Notes: generated from the letters alone by a model not told the origin. A stretch of DNA of 64,000 bases from Microbulbifer aggregans (GCF_020524005.1 NZ_JAIVKK010000002.1:62001-126000), one strand, 5' to 3'; shown: positions 52,585 to 63,209, counted from the stretch's first letter. Translations and numbers: made by a program.

Positions 52585-54465
52585 TCAGGACTGATCAAAT
52601 TCGTCCAGGCTGTGGCCCTGCATGGCCCGCTTGATGGATTTATCCATGCGGCGCCCAGCAAAAGGCTCCGACAAAGTGTTCAGCGCTTCGACCCGGCTGC
52701 GGATCTCTTCTGCTGTGCCACCATTATGCGCCAGTCGCAGCGCTTCCATCGCGCGCTCCAGCTCATCGAGTTCCTCGTTGCTCAGCAGCTCCGCACCGTC
52801 TTCCTGCAGCGCCACCAGCATGGCCTCCATGGAGCGCTCGGCTTCGACCTGCGCTTCACGCAGGGCCCGCGCGACGACATCTTCTTCCGCGTGCGCATAG
52901 GAATCCTGCAACATGCGGGTGATATCGGAATCCTCAAGTCCGTACGACGGCTTAACCGTAATTTCCGCAGCGACTCCGCTACTTTTTTCCACCGCACTCA
53001 CAGACAACAGGCCATCTGCATCCACCTGGAAAGTCACACGGATATGCGCGGCCCCTGCCACCATCGGCGGGATACCCCGCAACTCAAACCGGGCGAGCGA
53101 GCGGCAGTCTTTCTCCAGCTCCCGCTCCCCCTGCACCACATGTATCGCCATGGCCGTCTGGCCATCTTTGAAGGTGGTAAATTCCTGTGCTTTGGCCACT
53201 GGAATGGTGGTGTTGCGGTGAATCAGCTTCTCGGTGAGACCACCCATGGTCTCAAGCCCCAAAGACAGCGGGATCACATCCAGTAACAGCAGGTCTTCGC
53301 GGGACTTGTTGCCCACCAGTACATCCGCCTGCAGGGCGGCACCAATCGCCACCACCTGATCGGGATCGATATCCGCATGGGGCTTGCGCCCGAAAAACTC
53401 TTCAACCTTTTCCCGCACTCGCAACGTACGTGTAGAACCGCCCACCAGAACCACCTCAGCAATATCTTCAGCGGTCAGGCCGGCGTCGCGTAATGCGCGC
53501 TTGCAGGCGCGCAGGGTCTTGCTGATGAGTGGGTCCAGTAGCTCGGCCAGCTTTTCGCGGCTCAGCGCACCGGACCAGCTACCGTATTCAATGGCGATGG
53601 AGTCGGCCTCTGCCAACGCTTCTTTCGCAGCACAGGCCGTATTCAGCAGTTTGCGCTGGGTGGCAGCGTCGAGATCGGACCCCAGGCCAGCCTCTGCCGC
53701 GATCCATTCACCCACTGCACGGTCAAAATCGTCCCCGCCGAGGGCGCTGTCGCCACCAGTGGAGAGCACTTCGAATACACCACGGGACAGCCGCAGGATC
53801 GAAATATCGAAGGTGCCACCGCCAAGGTCATAGACAGCCACGGTCCGATCGGCAACATCGCCGCCTTCGTCAGACTTGTCCAGCCCGTAGGCCACGGCTG
53901 CGGCCGTGGGCTCATTCAGCAGGCGCAGTACTTTGAGGCCTGCCAGCTTGGCCGCATCCTTGGTTGCCTGGCGCTGGGCATCGTCGAAATAGGCAGGCAC
54001 AGTGATCACTGCACCATCCAGCTCGCCCCCAAGAGAGTCGGCGCCGCGCTTGGCCAGCACCTTCAGGATCTCGGCAGAAACCTGCACAGGGTTCACAGCC
54101 CCTGCGACGGTCTCGATAGAGGGCATACCGCCGGTATCTTCGCCAAAGTGATACGGCAACTGGTCGCCGAAACTTTTCACATCGGCCAGGCCACGCCCCA
54201 TCAGGCGTTTGATGGAGATGAGGGTGTTGAACGGATCGTCGCCGGCAGCGGCGCGCGCAGCCAATCCGACTTGCACACCAGACTCGGTGTAGCGCACCGC
54301 CGAAGGCAGGATGACACTGCCATCTTCCGCCGGCAGGGCTTCCGCGGAACCACTGCGCACGGACGCCACCAGCGAGTTGGTGGTTCCCAGGTCGATCCCT
54401 ACCGCACGCTTGCTCTGGTGGGGCTCGGGTGTCTGACCGGGTTCAGAAATCTGCAGTAAAGCCAT
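52585..54465 (-). CDS. hscA: Fe-S assembly chaperone HscA
   Basis: 626-aa Hsp70-family ATPase dedicated to IscU. Nucleotide-binding domain with [28 protein letters not shown] and [14 protein letters not shown]; substrate domain from about 390 with [19 protein letters not shown] 54465 gives [11 protein letters not shown], the common start; ATG 54471 and TTG 54474 are possible. It acts with HscB to release clusters from IscU. Confidence 0.96.
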   Translation of the reverse strand: MALLQISEPGQTPEPHQSKRAVGIDLGTTNSLVASVRSGSAEALPAEDGSVILPSAVRYTESGVQVGLAARAAAGDDPFNTLISIKRLMGRGLADVKSFGDQLPYHFGEDTGGMPSIETVAGAVNPVQVSAEILKVLAKRGADSLGGELDGAVITVPAYFDDAQRQATKDAAKLAGLKVLRLLNEPTAAAVAYGLDKSDEGGDVADRTVAVYDLGGGTFDISILRLSRGVFEVLSTGGDSALGGDDFDRAVGEWIAAEAGLGSDLDAATQRKLLNTACAAKEALAEADSIAIEYGSWSGALSREKLAELLDPLISKTLRACKRALRDAGLTAEDIAEVVLVGGSTRTLRVREKVEEFFGRKPHADIDPDQVVAIGAALQADVLVGNKSREDLLLLDVIPLSLGLETMGGLTEKLIHRNTTIPVAKAQEFTTFKDGQTAMAIHVVQGERELEKDCRSLARFELRGIPPMVAGAAHIRVTFQVDADGLLSVSAVEKSSGVAAEITVKPSYGLEDSDITRMLQDSYAHAEEDVVARALREAQVEAERSMEAMLVALQEDGAELLSNEELDELERAMEALRLAHNGGTAEEIRSRVEALNTLSEPFAGRRMDKSIKRAMQGHSLDEFDQS

Positions 54466-54487
54466 AGTCATCAATCAACATTAACAA

Positions 54488-55012
54488 TCAGTCAAATAAA
54501 TCTTCTTCCAGCGCTTCAAGCTGGGACTGGAGCTTGGCGAGAAACTGCAATTTCAGCAGTGCACCCTTGGCCTCGTCCAGCGCATTGGCAGCCAGTGCCG
54601 AGGAGAAAGCCTGCTCTTGCGCTTTCAACAGCTCACCGGCTTCAACGGAAAGCACCTCGAGCTCTGACTCCGGATTCGACGCATCGCGTACCTCTTCCAG
54701 ACGTTCGCGCAGGATCATCTGCTGCATCAGGAATTCGCCGTCGGCCGTGGTCTGCTCGGGGTTAATTTCCACCCCGGCCAACTGCAGTAAGTAGGCGGCC
54801 CGCTGAACAGGATCCTTGAGGGTGTTGTTCGCCTCGTTGATCTGTGCAGCGTACTGCATGGAGAGCATCTGCTCACGCTCCGACTTTGCAGCAAAGCGGT
54901 CCGGATGGAATTCCTGCTGCAGCTCCCGGTAGCGCTTTGCCAATGCCTGGCGATCTACCTCGAAGGCTACCGGCAGACCAAAAATCTCGAAGTGATTTTG
55001 TTGCAGTTTCAT
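54488..55012 (-). CDS. hscB: Fe-S assembly co-chaperone HscB
   Basis: 174-aa J-domain protein. Start MKLQQNHFEIFGLP at ATG 55012 (longer frame runs through a terminator-like hairpin). The HPD motif is at residues 36-38 (QEFHPDRFA), and the C-terminal three-helix domain that binds IscU follows (about 90-170). Placed between iscA and hscA with an unusual intra-operon hairpin before it. Confidence 0.95.
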   Translation of the reverse strand: MKLQQNHFEIFGLPVAFEVDRQALAKRYRELQQEFHPDRFAAKSEREQMLSMQYAAQINEANNTLKDPVQRAAYLLQLAGVEINPEQTTADGEFLMQQMILRERLEEVRDASNPESELEVLSVEAGELLKAQEQAFSSALAANALDEAKGALLKLQFLAKLQSQLEALEEDLFD

Positions 55013-55030
55013 TCCGCTCGCCCAGATAAC

Positions 55031-55063
55031 AAAAAGGCCGGTATGCACTCGCGCACCCGGCCC
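55031..55063 (-). terminator. Terminator-like hairpin between iscA and hscB
   Basis: On the minus strand GGCCGG-GTGC … GCAT-A-CCGGCC is followed by TTTTTGTT. It is within the isc operon, so it may attenuate chaperone-gene expression or protect the upstream iscRSUA mRNA. Confidence 0.6.
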
Positions 55064-55087
55064 TTCACTGCCAGCATACATTCACGC

Positions 55088-55411
55088 TTATACGTGAAAG
55101 CTCTCGCCGCAGCCGCATTCATTTTTGACATTGGGGTTTTTGAATGCAAAACCTTCATTCAACCCCTCTTTGACAAAGTCCAGCTCAGTGCCATCGAGAT
55201 AGGCGAGACTCTTTGGGTCGACGATCAGTTTCACCGCCCCGGCCTCGAATACCTGATCTTCAGGGTCTGCCTGATCCACAAACTCCAGAACATAGGCCAT
55301 ACCCGAGCAACCGGCGGTTCTCACACCAACGCGAATGCCGATTCCTTTGCCGCGACTGGCCAGCTGCTTGGCAACGTGGGCCCGGGCCGCTTCGGTCATG
55401 GTAATTGCCAT
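55088..55411 (-). CDS. iscA: A-type Fe-S carrier IscA
   Basis: 107-aa A-type carrier that receives and transfers clusters. Conserved ligands Cys35 ([10 protein letters not shown]), Cys99 and Cys101 (NECGCGESF). ATG start after GAGTAG. Normal length and position after iscU. Confidence 0.97.
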   Translation of the reverse strand: MAITMTEAARAHVAKQLASRGKGIGIRVGVRTAGCSGMAYVLEFVDQADPEDQVFEAGAVKLIVDPKSLAYLDGTELDFVKEGLNEGFAFKNPNVKNECGCGESFHV

Positions 55412-55447
55412 GTCGATCGCTACTCCTTACCGCTCCAGAGGTCGCGC

Positions 55448-55852
55448 TTAGCCCGCGGCCTCTTCAGTCTTTTCACCACGTTTTTCACGAACATTGCGCA
55501 CGGCAGCCTTGATCGCATCTTCCGCCAGCACAGAACAGTGAATCTTTACTGGTGGCAGCGCCAATTCTTCGGCGATTTCGGTGTTTTTGATCTGCGCAGC
55601 CTCATCCAGGGTCTTACCCTTCACCCACTCGGTGAGCAGGGAGCTGGACGCAATCGCAGAACCACAACCGTAAGTCTTGAACTTGGCGTCTTCGATAATG
55701 CCGCTATCGTTCACCTGGATCTGCAGACGCATAACGTCACCGCAAGCCGGTGCGCCAACCATGCCGGTCCCCACATTGTCCGATTTCTCGTCCAGGCGAC
55801 CCACATTGCGCGGATGTTCATAGTGGTCAATTACTTTATCGCTATAGGCCAT
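55448..55852 (-). CDS. iscU: Fe-S cluster scaffold IscU
   Basis: 134-aa scaffold on which clusters are built from IscS-derived sulfur. Cys37 (GAPACGDV), Cys63 (YGCGSAIASS) and Cys106 (IHCSVLAED) are present, and the HscA recognition motif LPPVK is at 99-103. The C-terminus is slightly longer than in E. coli (ends KRGEKTEEAAG). Confidence 0.97.
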   Translation of the reverse strand: MAYSDKVIDHYEHPRNVGRLDEKSDNVGTGMVGAPACGDVMRLQIQVNDSGIIEDAKFKTYGCGSAIASSSLLTEWVKGKTLDEAAQIKNTEIAEELALPPVKIHCSVLAEDAIKAAVRNVREKRGEKTEEAAG

Positions 55853-55950
55853 GACTGTACCCTCTATTCAATTCTCTATTTCCGTCCACGAGCGCTTTTG
55901 TTTGACTAAAGCGTCGCGAGCGGGCGCCGCCAGACGCACGCGCAGTAGCT

Positions 55951-57165
55951 TTAATGCGCCGCCCATTCGATGGTGCTCAGATCAACGCCATCTTTGTACA
56001 TATCCCAAAGCGGGGACAGTTCACGCAGTTTTTCCACTGCCTGCCTTACTTCTTTGGCCGCAATATCCACATCCTGTTCCGTAGTGAAACGACCAAAACT
56101 GAAGCGCAGGGAGCTGTGTGCCAGCTCATCGTTCACACCCAGCGCACGCAGTACGTAGCTCGGCTCCAGACTCGCGGAAGTACAGGCGGAACCCGATGAG
56201 ATTGCCAGATCCCTTAGGGACATGATCAGACTTTCACCTTCAACAAATGCGAAACTCACATTCAGGTTACCCGGTACACGCTGCTCAACCGAGCCGTTGA
56301 TATGCACCTCTTCCATATCCTTGATCTGGTCCCAGAAGCGGTCGCGCAGCGCGATCAGACGCTTGCCCTCGTCGACCATTTCTTCCTTTGCAATACGGAA
56401 AGCTTCGCCCATACCCACAATCTGGTGGGTCGGCAGGGTACCGGAACGCATACCGCGCTCGTGACCACCACCGTGCATCTGGGCTTCAATACGCACGCGC
56501 GGCTTGCGGCGCACGTACAGCGCACCAATCCCCTTGGGACCGTAAACCTTGTGTGCAGAAAAGGACATCAGGTCGACCTTGAGTTCAGCCAGGTCGATTT
56601 CGATTTTGCCAGCACTCTGCGCCGCGTCGACATGGAAAACGATTTTGCGTTCACGGCACAGCTCGCCGATCGCGGCAATATCGTTGATCACGCCAATCTC
56701 GTTATTCACGTGCATCAGGCTCACCAGAATGGTGTCCTCGCGCAGGGCCTCAAGCACCTGCTCCGGATAGACGATACCGTCTTCTTTCGGATTCAGGTAG
56801 GTGACCTCGAAGCCTTCGCGCTCCAGCTGACGGCAGGTATCGAGCACCGCTTTGTGCTCGATCTTGGAGGTAATGATGTGCTTGCCCTTACCCTGGTAGA
56901 AGTGCGCCGCACCCTTGATTGCCAGGTTATCGGATTCGGTGGCACCGCTGGTCCAGACAATTTCACGGGGATCCGCGTTCACCAGCTCTGCAACCTGGCG
57001 ACGAGCCTCTTCAACCGCCTCTTCCGCTTTCCAGCCGAACAGGTGGGAGCGGGACGCCGGGTTCCCGAAATTGCCGTCCATGGTCAGCTGCTCCGCCATT
57101 TTGCTGGCGACGCGCGGGTCCACCGGGCAAGTTGCCGAATAATCCAGATAAATGGGAAGCTTCAT
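55951..57165 (-). CDS. iscS: Cysteine desulfurase IscS
   Basis: 404-aa PLP enzyme that releases sulfur from cysteine for Fe-S clusters and tRNA thiolation. ATG 57165 gives [23 protein letters not shown] Lys206 is in [10 protein letters not shown] and the active-site Cys328 in [17 protein letters not shown]. Ends with the usual ...[15 protein letters not shown] tail. Follows iscR closely. Confidence 0.97.
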   Translation of the reverse strand: MKLPIYLDYSATCPVDPRVASKMAEQLTMDGNFGNPASRSHLFGWKAEEAVEEARRQVAELVNADPREIVWTSGATESDNLAIKGAAHFYQGKGKHIITSKIEHKAVLDTCRQLEREGFEVTYLNPKEDGIVYPEQVLEALREDTILVSLMHVNNEIGVINDIAAIGELCRERKIVFHVDAAQSAGKIEIDLAELKVDLMSFSAHKVYGPKGIGALYVRRKPRVRIEAQMHGGGHERGMRSGTLPTHQIVGMGEAFRIAKEEMVDEGKRLIALRDRFWDQIKDMEEVHINGSVEQRVPGNLNVSFAFVEGESLIMSLRDLAISSGSACTSASLEPSYVLRALGVNDELAHSSLRFSFGRFTTEQDVDIAAKEVRQAVEKLRELSPLWDMYKDGVDLSTIEWAAH

Positions 57166-57285
57166 AATCTCTTGTCTCCACTCGCTGGCTACCCGCCAGC
57201 ACCTTACTGCAATACGCTTGATCGCCACTCTTGATGCCGGTATGGCCGTCAATTTCGCGCCACACCCGACCGAGCGGCCGGCACC

Positions 57286-57765
57286 TTACTGCAAGCCGCC
57301 GATAATCGCTACTTTCTCTTCTGCCCCGCCGCGGATGTCCTGCCGGCGAGCTACCTCCTGCACCTCGGCGCGTTGCACCAGATCGGCGAGGGTAATGCCA
57401 TTGAGAAAACTGTGAATCTGGCGGCTCAGGTCCGTCCACAGGTAGTGGGTCAGACACTGCTCGCCGCCGGAGCAGTCACTGTTGCCACCACAACTGGTGG
57501 CATCCACAGATTCATTGACTGCATCAATGATTTCCGCCACGCAAATCTCAGCGCCGGAACGCGCGAGGCGATATCCGCCCCCGGGACCACGCACACTGGA
57601 AACGAGGCTGGATTGACGGAGACGGGAAAACAGCTGCTCAAGATACGACAGCGAAATATCCTGGCGCTTTGAAATATCCGCCAGACTGATAGGGCCGCGC
57701 TCAGCGTGCAACGCCAGATCCAGCATAGCTGTCACTGCATACCGCCCTTTAGTTGTTAAACGCAT
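57286..57765 (-). CDS. iscR: Fe-S responsive transcription factor IscR
   Basis: 159-aa Rrf2-family regulator. Winged-helix N-terminus [20 protein letters not shown] with recognition helix around [11 protein letters not shown]; the cluster ligands Cys92, Cys98 and Cys104 match E. coli numbering ([13 protein letters not shown]). With a cluster bound it represses its own operon through type-1 sites; one is visible at 57842-57866. Start ATG 57765 is preceded by GAGGGGAA. Confidence 0.97.
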   Translation of the reverse strand: MRLTTKGRYAVTAMLDLALHAERGPISLADISKRQDISLSYLEQLFSRLRQSSLVSSVRGPGGGYRLARSGAEICVAEIIDAVNESVDATSCGGNSDCSGGEQCLTHYLWTDLSRQIHSFLNGITLADLVQRAEVQEVARRQDIRGGAEEKVAIIGGLQ

Positions 57766-57833
57766 ATTCCCCTCCTCCCAGGCCCCGGTTGCGGGCCGGG
57801 TGGCACCCTCTGGTACCACTGAATCGGGGCGCG

Positions 57834-57866
57834 AGTATGAAATAACCCACTACTTCAGTCAAGTAT
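57834..57866 (-). promoter_or_regulatory. iscR promoter with overlapping type-1 IscR site
   Basis: On the minus strand -35 TTGACT and -10 CATACT are separated by 17 bases. The IscR site ATACTTGACT…AGTGGGTTAT (57866-57842) overlaps the -35 and spacer and agrees with about 22 of 25 positions of the type-1 consensus ATASYYGACTRNNWWAGTCR + GRTAT. It predicts autorepression of iscRSUA-hscBA-fdx-iscX. Confidence 0.82.
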
Positions 57867-57942
57867 ATAGCCGAGCATTCTGGTCGGGTATTGGACCGGG
57901 AACCCTCACCAAGGACTCAATCCTCTTACCTTCCGGGCGCCC

Positions 57943-58764
57943 TTATTCCGAACGATCCTGATCCGGGCGACCCTGGTCCGGGCGACCCTGCCCACCAGTC
58001 CGGTGGATATGATTCTGAATCGCAGTCAGCATGCCGCGCAGAATACCCAGTTCCATGTCGTCCGGGCGGACCCGACTGAACAGTCGACGCAGGCGGGTCA
58101 TAGTCTGACGGGGATTGTCGGGGTCGAGAAAGCCGAGCTCGGCCAACGCCAGCTGCAAATGCTCATAATACATTTCCATGTCACTGGCTTTTGCCGGAGG
58201 CCTGTCCCAGTCCGAATAGCTCAGCGAACCGCCCTTCTCCGCTTCCAGCGCCGCCATACGCGCCTCATAGACCAACACCTGCACCGCTGTGGCCAGGTTG
58301 AGCGAGCTGTACTCCGGGTTTGAGGGGATGTGCACATGGAAGTTACATGCCTGCAACTCTTCATTGGTCAGCCCGCGGTCTTCACGGCCGAAGACCAGCG
58401 CAACCGGATGCGTCTGGGCTTCTACCACAGCGCGCTGACCACATTCGCGGGGTGTCAGCAAGGGCCAGGGTATACGGCGCTCACGGGCACTGGTAGCGAC
58501 TACCAGTCCACAGTCTGCCACCGCCTCCTCGAGGGTTTCCACCACAACCGCGCTATCCAGCAGCTCAGCGGCCCCAGCCGCTCGCCACACCGCGTTGGCC
58601 GCCGGGAATTCACGCGGTTGCACCAGATAAAGCTGGCTTAAGCCCATATTTTTCAGGGCCCGGGCGGCACCACCGATATTGCCCGGGTGGGCACTATTTA
58701 CCAGCACCACACGAATATTGTTCAGTGCCTGCAGGGGAGTCGAGTCAGTCGCAGAAGTAGACAT
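57943..58764 (-). CDS. trmJ: tRNA (cytidine/uridine-2'-O)-methyltransferase TrmJ
   Basis: 273-aa SPOUT methyltransferase that modifies position 32 of tRNAs. N-terminal core VVLVNSAHPGNIGGAARALKNMG, quoted as VVLVNSAHPGNIGGAARAL, LVFGREDRGLTNEELQAC and IPSNPEYSSLNLATAVQVL. The C-terminal tail is a short repeat-like GRPDQGRPDQDR segment encoded by two copies of an ATCCGGGCGACCCTG-type sequence. Upstream of iscR, as in many gammaproteobacteria. Confidence 0.95.
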   Translation of the reverse strand: MSTSATDSTPLQALNNIRVVLVNSAHPGNIGGAARALKNMGLSQLYLVQPREFPAANAVWRAAGAAELLDSAVVVETLEEAVADCGLVVATSARERRIPWPLLTPRECGQRAVVEAQTHPVALVFGREDRGLTNEELQACNFHVHIPSNPEYSSLNLATAVQVLVYEARMAALEAEKGGSLSYSDWDRPPAKASDMEMYYEHLQLALAELGFLDPDNPRQTMTRLRRLFSRVRPDDMELGILRGMLTAIQNHIHRTGGQGRPDQGRPDQDRSE

Positions 58765-58934
58765 GTACGATATTTCCGGATCGAGTGGAGATGACTGTCA
58801 TCACCACCCTACACTAGCCAGTTACAAAACGGTCGCGGAGTGTAGCAAAATTGCATTGAAATCCCTACAATCGCGACCGCCCGGCAAGCCCGGCACTGCT
58901 TTTTAGAAAAACTCAACTGATCCGCGGAATCGCT

Positions 58935-59741
58935 ATGGAACCCATGCTGAATATTGCCCTGCGCGCGGCGCGCAAGGCCGGTGAACTGATCGAGCGCGCC
59001 TGGGAGCGCGGCGACCTGATGAAGTTCGAAGAGAAGAGTCGTAACGATTACGTGACCGAGGTTGATCGCGCCAGTGAGCAGGAGATCATCTATCACCTGC
59101 GCAAGGCGTTCCCGAAGCACAGTATTCGCGCTGAAGAGAGCGGCCTACAGGAAGGCGCAGAGCCCGAGTACGAGTGGATCATTGACCCCCTCGACGGCAC
59201 CACCAATTTTATCCACGGCTGCCCGCATTTCGCCGTATCCATCGCCTGCCGCTACCGCGGCCAGATCGAGCATGCGGTTGTACTGGACCCGATCAAGCGC
59301 GAAGAATTCACCGCGAGTCGCGGCCGCGGCGCGGCACTCAATGGTCGCCGTATTCGCGTATCCAAACGCCAGGGCCTTAACGGCGCGCTGATTGGCACCG
59401 GCATCCCCTTCAACGGCGACTCTCTGGAAAATATCGACGCCTATCTGGCAGCGATGAAGGAGATTGCCGGGCAGACCGCGGGCATTCGTCGCCCGGGCGC
59501 AGCGGCGCTGGATCTGGCCTATGTCGCAGCTGGTCGTTTCGATGGTTTCTGGGAAATGTACCTGAACACCTGGGATATCGCGGCCGGCTCACTGCTGGTT
59601 AAAGAAGCCGGCGGCTTGATCAGTGATTTCCGCGGTGGTAACGATTACCTGGATTCAGGCAATCTGGTATGCGCCACGCCCAAAACCTTCAAACCTCTGT
59701 TGCAGATTGTCGGCAAACACCTGGGCAAAATCCGTCAGTAA
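58935..59741 (+). CDS. suhB: Inositol-1-monophosphatase SuhB
   Basis: 268-aa Mg-dependent phosphatase, also a factor in rRNA transcription antitermination in E. coli. MEPMLNIALRAARKAGELI start; metal-site motifs EESG, DPLDGTTNFIHG (about 85-96) and WDIAAGSLLVKEAGG are intact. ATG preceded by a weak GGAA. Divergent from trmJ, the conserved arrangement. Confidence 0.95.
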   Translation: MEPMLNIALRAARKAGELIERAWERGDLMKFEEKSRNDYVTEVDRASEQEIIYHLRKAFPKHSIRAEESGLQEGAEPEYEWIIDPLDGTTNFIHGCPHFAVSIACRYRGQIEHAVVLDPIKREEFTASRGRGAALNGRRIRVSKRQGLNGALIGTGIPFNGDSLENIDAYLAAMKEIAGQTAGIRRPGAAALDLAYVAAGRFDGFWEMYLNTWDIAAGSLLVKEAGGLISDFRGGNDYLDSGNLVCATPKTFKPLLQIVGKHLGKIRQ

Positions 59742-59780
59742 GCCGCTTTCTCGCAACCACCGAAGCAGCGGCCCTTCCCG

Positions 59781-62700
59781 CTAGACTTCGACTTCCAACG
59801 GCCGCGCGTCGAGCGGCCGCTTGTCACCGGGTGGCAACACCCGGTTGCCACCCGGTGACAACACCTCATCCAGGGGCTTAGGCCTGCCAATGTAGTATCC
59901 CTGTACGAAATCGACGCCGATAGCGTTAAGTCGCACTGCAGTCGCTTCATCTTCCACAAACTCGGCAATCGTACGGGCGTTGAGTCGATGGGCAACCTGG
60001 TTGATCGACTCCACTATCATCAAGTCGACGAAGTTAGACTCTACGTCCCGCACAAAGCTGCCATCAATTTTGATGTAATCTATCGAGAATGCTTTGAGAT
60101 AGTTGAACGAGCTGAGGCCATTGCCAAAATCATCCAGGGCGACGCTGCAACCCATGCTCCTGAGATCTGAGACAAACTGGCTGGCACTCTCCATCTGGTT
60201 GACCATCGCCGTCTCGGTAATTTCAAAACCGAGCCGCGCGGCCGGCATCGGGGAGTCGTTAAGCTCGGAGATCAGCTGACGCTGAAACGCCTTGTCCCCC
60301 AATGCATCAGCAGAAATATTGAGCGCGAAACTCAAACCGCTTGCCGCCGCCCGACTGCCCCAGCGGCGGAAAAATTCCTGAGTAACCCATTGGTCCACCT
60401 GCAGCATCAAACCATACCGCTCTGCAGCAGGTATGAATGCGCCAGGCAAAATCAAATTTCCCTCGGTATCCACCATCCGCACCAGCAACTCAAAATGACT
60501 GATACGCTGCACATCGCCAGCGCGCACAATCGGCTGGGCAAACAGTTTCAACCGGTTTTCATCCAACGCCTCACGAATAGTGGACGCCATATAAATCTGC
60601 CGGTGCTGGTCGGCCGCGGCGCTACTGTCCATCTCATAGATCACCACCGCTCCGCGACCGGCGTGCTTGGCGGAATAACAGGCCACGTCCACTTGACTCA
60701 TCAGGTCTGCCAGGCGGTTGTTGTTCCGATGAATTTCCGTGATTCCCACACTGGCACCGACATCAAACACGCGTTTGTTCCAGCGAAAGCGTAATGCACC
60801 GACCTGCCGCACCAGTTGTTCACAGCGCAGGCGAGCCTGGTCCTTGCCACAGTCACGCAACAACAACCCGAACTCATCGCCACCCAGCCGCGCCACACTA
60901 TCGGTGGTACGCAATTGGTCGCGGAGGAACTTGGCCACGATCTTCAGGAGCGCATCGCCCGCCTGATGCCCGGCACTGTCATTGATCACCTTGAAGCGGT
61001 CGAGATCAATGTAGGCCAGAACATGCACGTCATCGCTATCCCGAACGCTCTCCACCGCCTCGTTGATTTCCCAGCGAAACGCCTCACGATTCGGCAGATG
61101 TGTCAGGTCATCGTGACTGGCCTTGTAGCGCAATTGCTTAATCAACTGCCTGGTTTCGGTAACATCCTGAAATACGAGAACACATCCGAGTAGCTGCCCA
61201 GTACCCGCCCGTAGCGGCGATGCGGAGCACTTGATGTCGTAACTGTCACCGCGCCGGTCGTGCAATACCGCCCCCTCACCGGAAGCAACCGGCTCGCCGC
61301 GTGCCAGACTTTCCTTGATCGGACTGGGAATAGACACGCCCTGCCGACCATTGGAGAGCTGGAAAACCTGCGCTATGTGCAGACCTTTCGCCTCCCCCAA
61401 ATGCCACCCCGTCATCTGCTCTGCAACGGGGTTCATAAAGGTAATTTTCTGCTGGGGGTCAGTGGCGATCACTGCATCGGCGATGGCAGTAAGGGTAACC
61501 TGGAGGTGTTCCTTTTCTTCCGCCAATGACTTGGCCATATCCTTGTTTTCGGTAATATCCCGTAAAATTCCAATGGAACGCAGAGGTTCACCTCGTTCTC
61601 CACGCTCCATGATCCGGGCTACTTCATGAATCCAGCGGTAGCTACCGGTGTCCGTACGCACCCGATACTGGCAATCAATATTTTTTCGACGACCGTCAAA
61701 ATGCGCCCGCTGCGCATCCAGCAATTGCGCCCGATCTTCTTTGTGAATGCGGGCCAGCCAATCGTCACGAGTCCCCAACAGCCGATGATCGATACCAATA
61801 TCGCTCACCAACCACTTGGAAAAAAAAGTCTTGCCGGAAATCAGGTCCCAGTCGTAAACCCCCTGGCCGGTGACCGTGAGGGAAAACTTCCAGCGCTCTT
61901 CTGCGCGAGCCAGCTGCGCCTCACTACGTTTGCGCCAGTCGATGTCTTCCACCTGAACAACCGCATACAGAGGTTCGTTGCACACACCGCGCGCCAGACT
62001 ACTTGCCCAATGCCCCCAGACGATATCTCCGTTTTTACGCACAAAGCGCCATTCCGGCCCGCGGCTTTCAGGAGCACATTGATCGTACAGGGGCTCACCA
62101 ACACTTACCGCCACCAGCGGAGGTCTGTCCCCCGAAAATATGATTTCCTGTATCTGCAAACCTCGCAGCTCCACCTCCGTGAAGCCGATAAAGCGACAAA
62201 AACTTGCGTTGGCCTGGATAATTCGGCTGTCCATTGAAACCAGTAGCATCCCCACGCGGGAGTTTTCCATCGCCGCCCGGAAACTGCTCTCTACTTCAAT
62301 AATACGCTGGCTACGCCTGCGCTCGATCGTGGAAGATACGGCCATTGCATACGCGGGAATAAACGCAGCGTAAACCGGCAGGAAATCCGCCGGTGACGAA
62401 AGAACACCAGCAAACTGCGGAACCAGTAGAAAACTGCCAGCGGTAAACAGATACAGGACCTGCACGATCGCCAGAAAAATCACTACCAATGCCTGAGGGA
62501 GCTCCAGACGACTAGCCGCCCAGATAAGCGGTAACGTAATGAAAACAAAAGGATGGGGGAGCACCCCAAGGATGAGCCAGATGCTGCCCAACGATACTCC
62601 GGCAACGAACGCCAGATGACTCAACGTGCCGGAGGTAAGCATCTGACCTATACGCTGACGGTCCAGCAACTGAATAAGCGGCAGAAATACACAGATACCG

Positions 62701-63209
62701 GCTACGTCAGCAAGATACCAGGAAGCAAATACCGCACCGAAAGGCGCGCGACCAAAAGCCTCTGCGATACCGGCACCAATCCCAGCACCCACCACGGTCG
62801 GTATACAGGCACCGAAGCAGATAAAACGCAGCCACTGCGACATACTGTCGAAAAACTGCCCGCTGCGACAGTAACGACGCAACAAGAGTGCGGATACCAA
62901 CACCTCAAACGCGCCAGCGCTGGAGTACAAAAAACTCAATAGCGGTGAAAGGTGACCAGTGATGGATGCCAGAGCATTACCAAAGAGTGAAGCGCACAAT
63001 AATAGCGGCCACTGTCTCATGGTATAGCGAAGTAAAAAGGCAATAGCCAGGGCGTCGGAAAACCAGATAGAGGCGATGCCGCCTTCTAAAGCCAGTACGC
63101 TCTTGCAGAAGTACGCCAGAAAAAAGCTGCCAAGAAACAGCACGGCGACAGTCTGTAGCTGCGGCCAGTAGCCGGGATAATTATTTTTTGTTTCCTCGAT
63201 TGCGGCCAT
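59781..63209 (-). CDS. Membrane MASE1-PAS-GGDEF-EAL cyclic-di-GMP protein
   Basis: 1142-aa signalling protein starting at ATG 63209 (MAAIEETKNN); an upstream codon at 63257 would add 16 residues. N-terminal MASE1 sensor with about eight to ten membrane helices (to about 295), three PAS domains (about 310-425, 436-556 and 570-686), a GGDEF domain (about 690-860) with intact LGGDEF and an RTTD inhibitory site five residues before it, and an EAL domain (about 870-1125) whose signature is FELLVRM with DDFGNGLSSFNYL and the metal-site KIDGSFV. Both cyclase and phosphodiesterase activities look possible. A perfect 18-bp inverted repeat lies in the last codons. It may influence pili or chitin colonisation. 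Confidence 0.9.
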   Translation of the reverse strand: MAAIEETKNNYPGYWPQLQTVAVLFLGSFFLAYFCKSVLALEGGIASIWFSDALAIAFLLRYTMRQWPLLLCASLFGNALASITGHLSPLLSFLYSSAGAFEVLVSALLLRRYCRSGQFFDSMSQWLRFICFGACIPTVVGAGIGAGIAEAFGRAPFGAVFASWYLADVAGICVFLPLIQLLDRQRIGQMLTSGTLSHLAFVAGVSLGSIWLILGVLPHPFVFITLPLIWAASRLELPQALVVIFLAIVQVLYLFTAGSFLLVPQFAGVLSSPADFLPVYAAFIPAYAMAVSSTIERRRSQRIIEVESSFRAAMENSRVGMLLVSMDSRIIQANASFCRFIGFTEVELRGLQIQEIIFSGDRPPLVAVSVGEPLYDQCAPESRGPEWRFVRKNGDIVWGHWASSLARGVCNEPLYAVVQVEDIDWRKRSEAQLARAEERWKFSLTVTGQGVYDWDLISGKTFFSKWLVSDIGIDHRLLGTRDDWLARIHKEDRAQLLDAQRAHFDGRRKNIDCQYRVRTDTGSYRWIHEVARIMERGERGEPLRSIGILRDITENKDMAKSLAEEKEHLQVTLTAIADAVIATDPQQKITFMNPVAEQMTGWHLGEAKGLHIAQVFQLSNGRQGVSIPSPIKESLARGEPVASGEGAVLHDRRGDSYDIKCSASPLRAGTGQLLGCVLVFQDVTETRQLIKQLRYKASHDDLTHLPNREAFRWEINEAVESVRDSDDVHVLAYIDLDRFKVINDSAGHQAGDALLKIVAKFLRDQLRTTDSVARLGGDEFGLLLRDCGKDQARLRCEQLVRQVGALRFRWNKRVFDVGASVGITEIHRNNNRLADLMSQVDVACYSAKHAGRGAVVIYEMDSSAAADQHRQIYMASTIREALDENRLKLFAQPIVRAGDVQRISHFELLVRMVDTEGNLILPGAFIPAAERYGLMLQVDQWVTQEFFRRWGSRAAASGLSFALNISADALGDKAFQRQLISELNDSPMPAARLGFEITETAMVNQMESASQFVSDLRSMGCSVALDDFGNGLSSFNYLKAFSIDYIKIDGSFVRDVESNFVDLMIVESINQVAHRLNARTIAEFVEDEATAVRLNAIGVDFVQGYYIGRPKPLDEVLSPGGNRVLPPGDKRPLDARPLEVEV
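59799..59861. repeat. Inverted repeats in the 3' end of the GGDEF-EAL gene
   Basis: A perfect 18-bp inverted repeat TTGTCACCGGGTGGCAAC (59821-59838) / GTTGCCACCCGGTGACAA (59844-59861) with a five-base loop, and a second CGGCCGC…GCGGCCG (59799-59819), lie within 80 bases of the stop codon and encode the low-complexity tail PGGNRVLPPGDKRPLDARP. They face the 3' end of suhB and may act as a shared terminator or RNA-stability hairpin. Confidence 0.8.
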
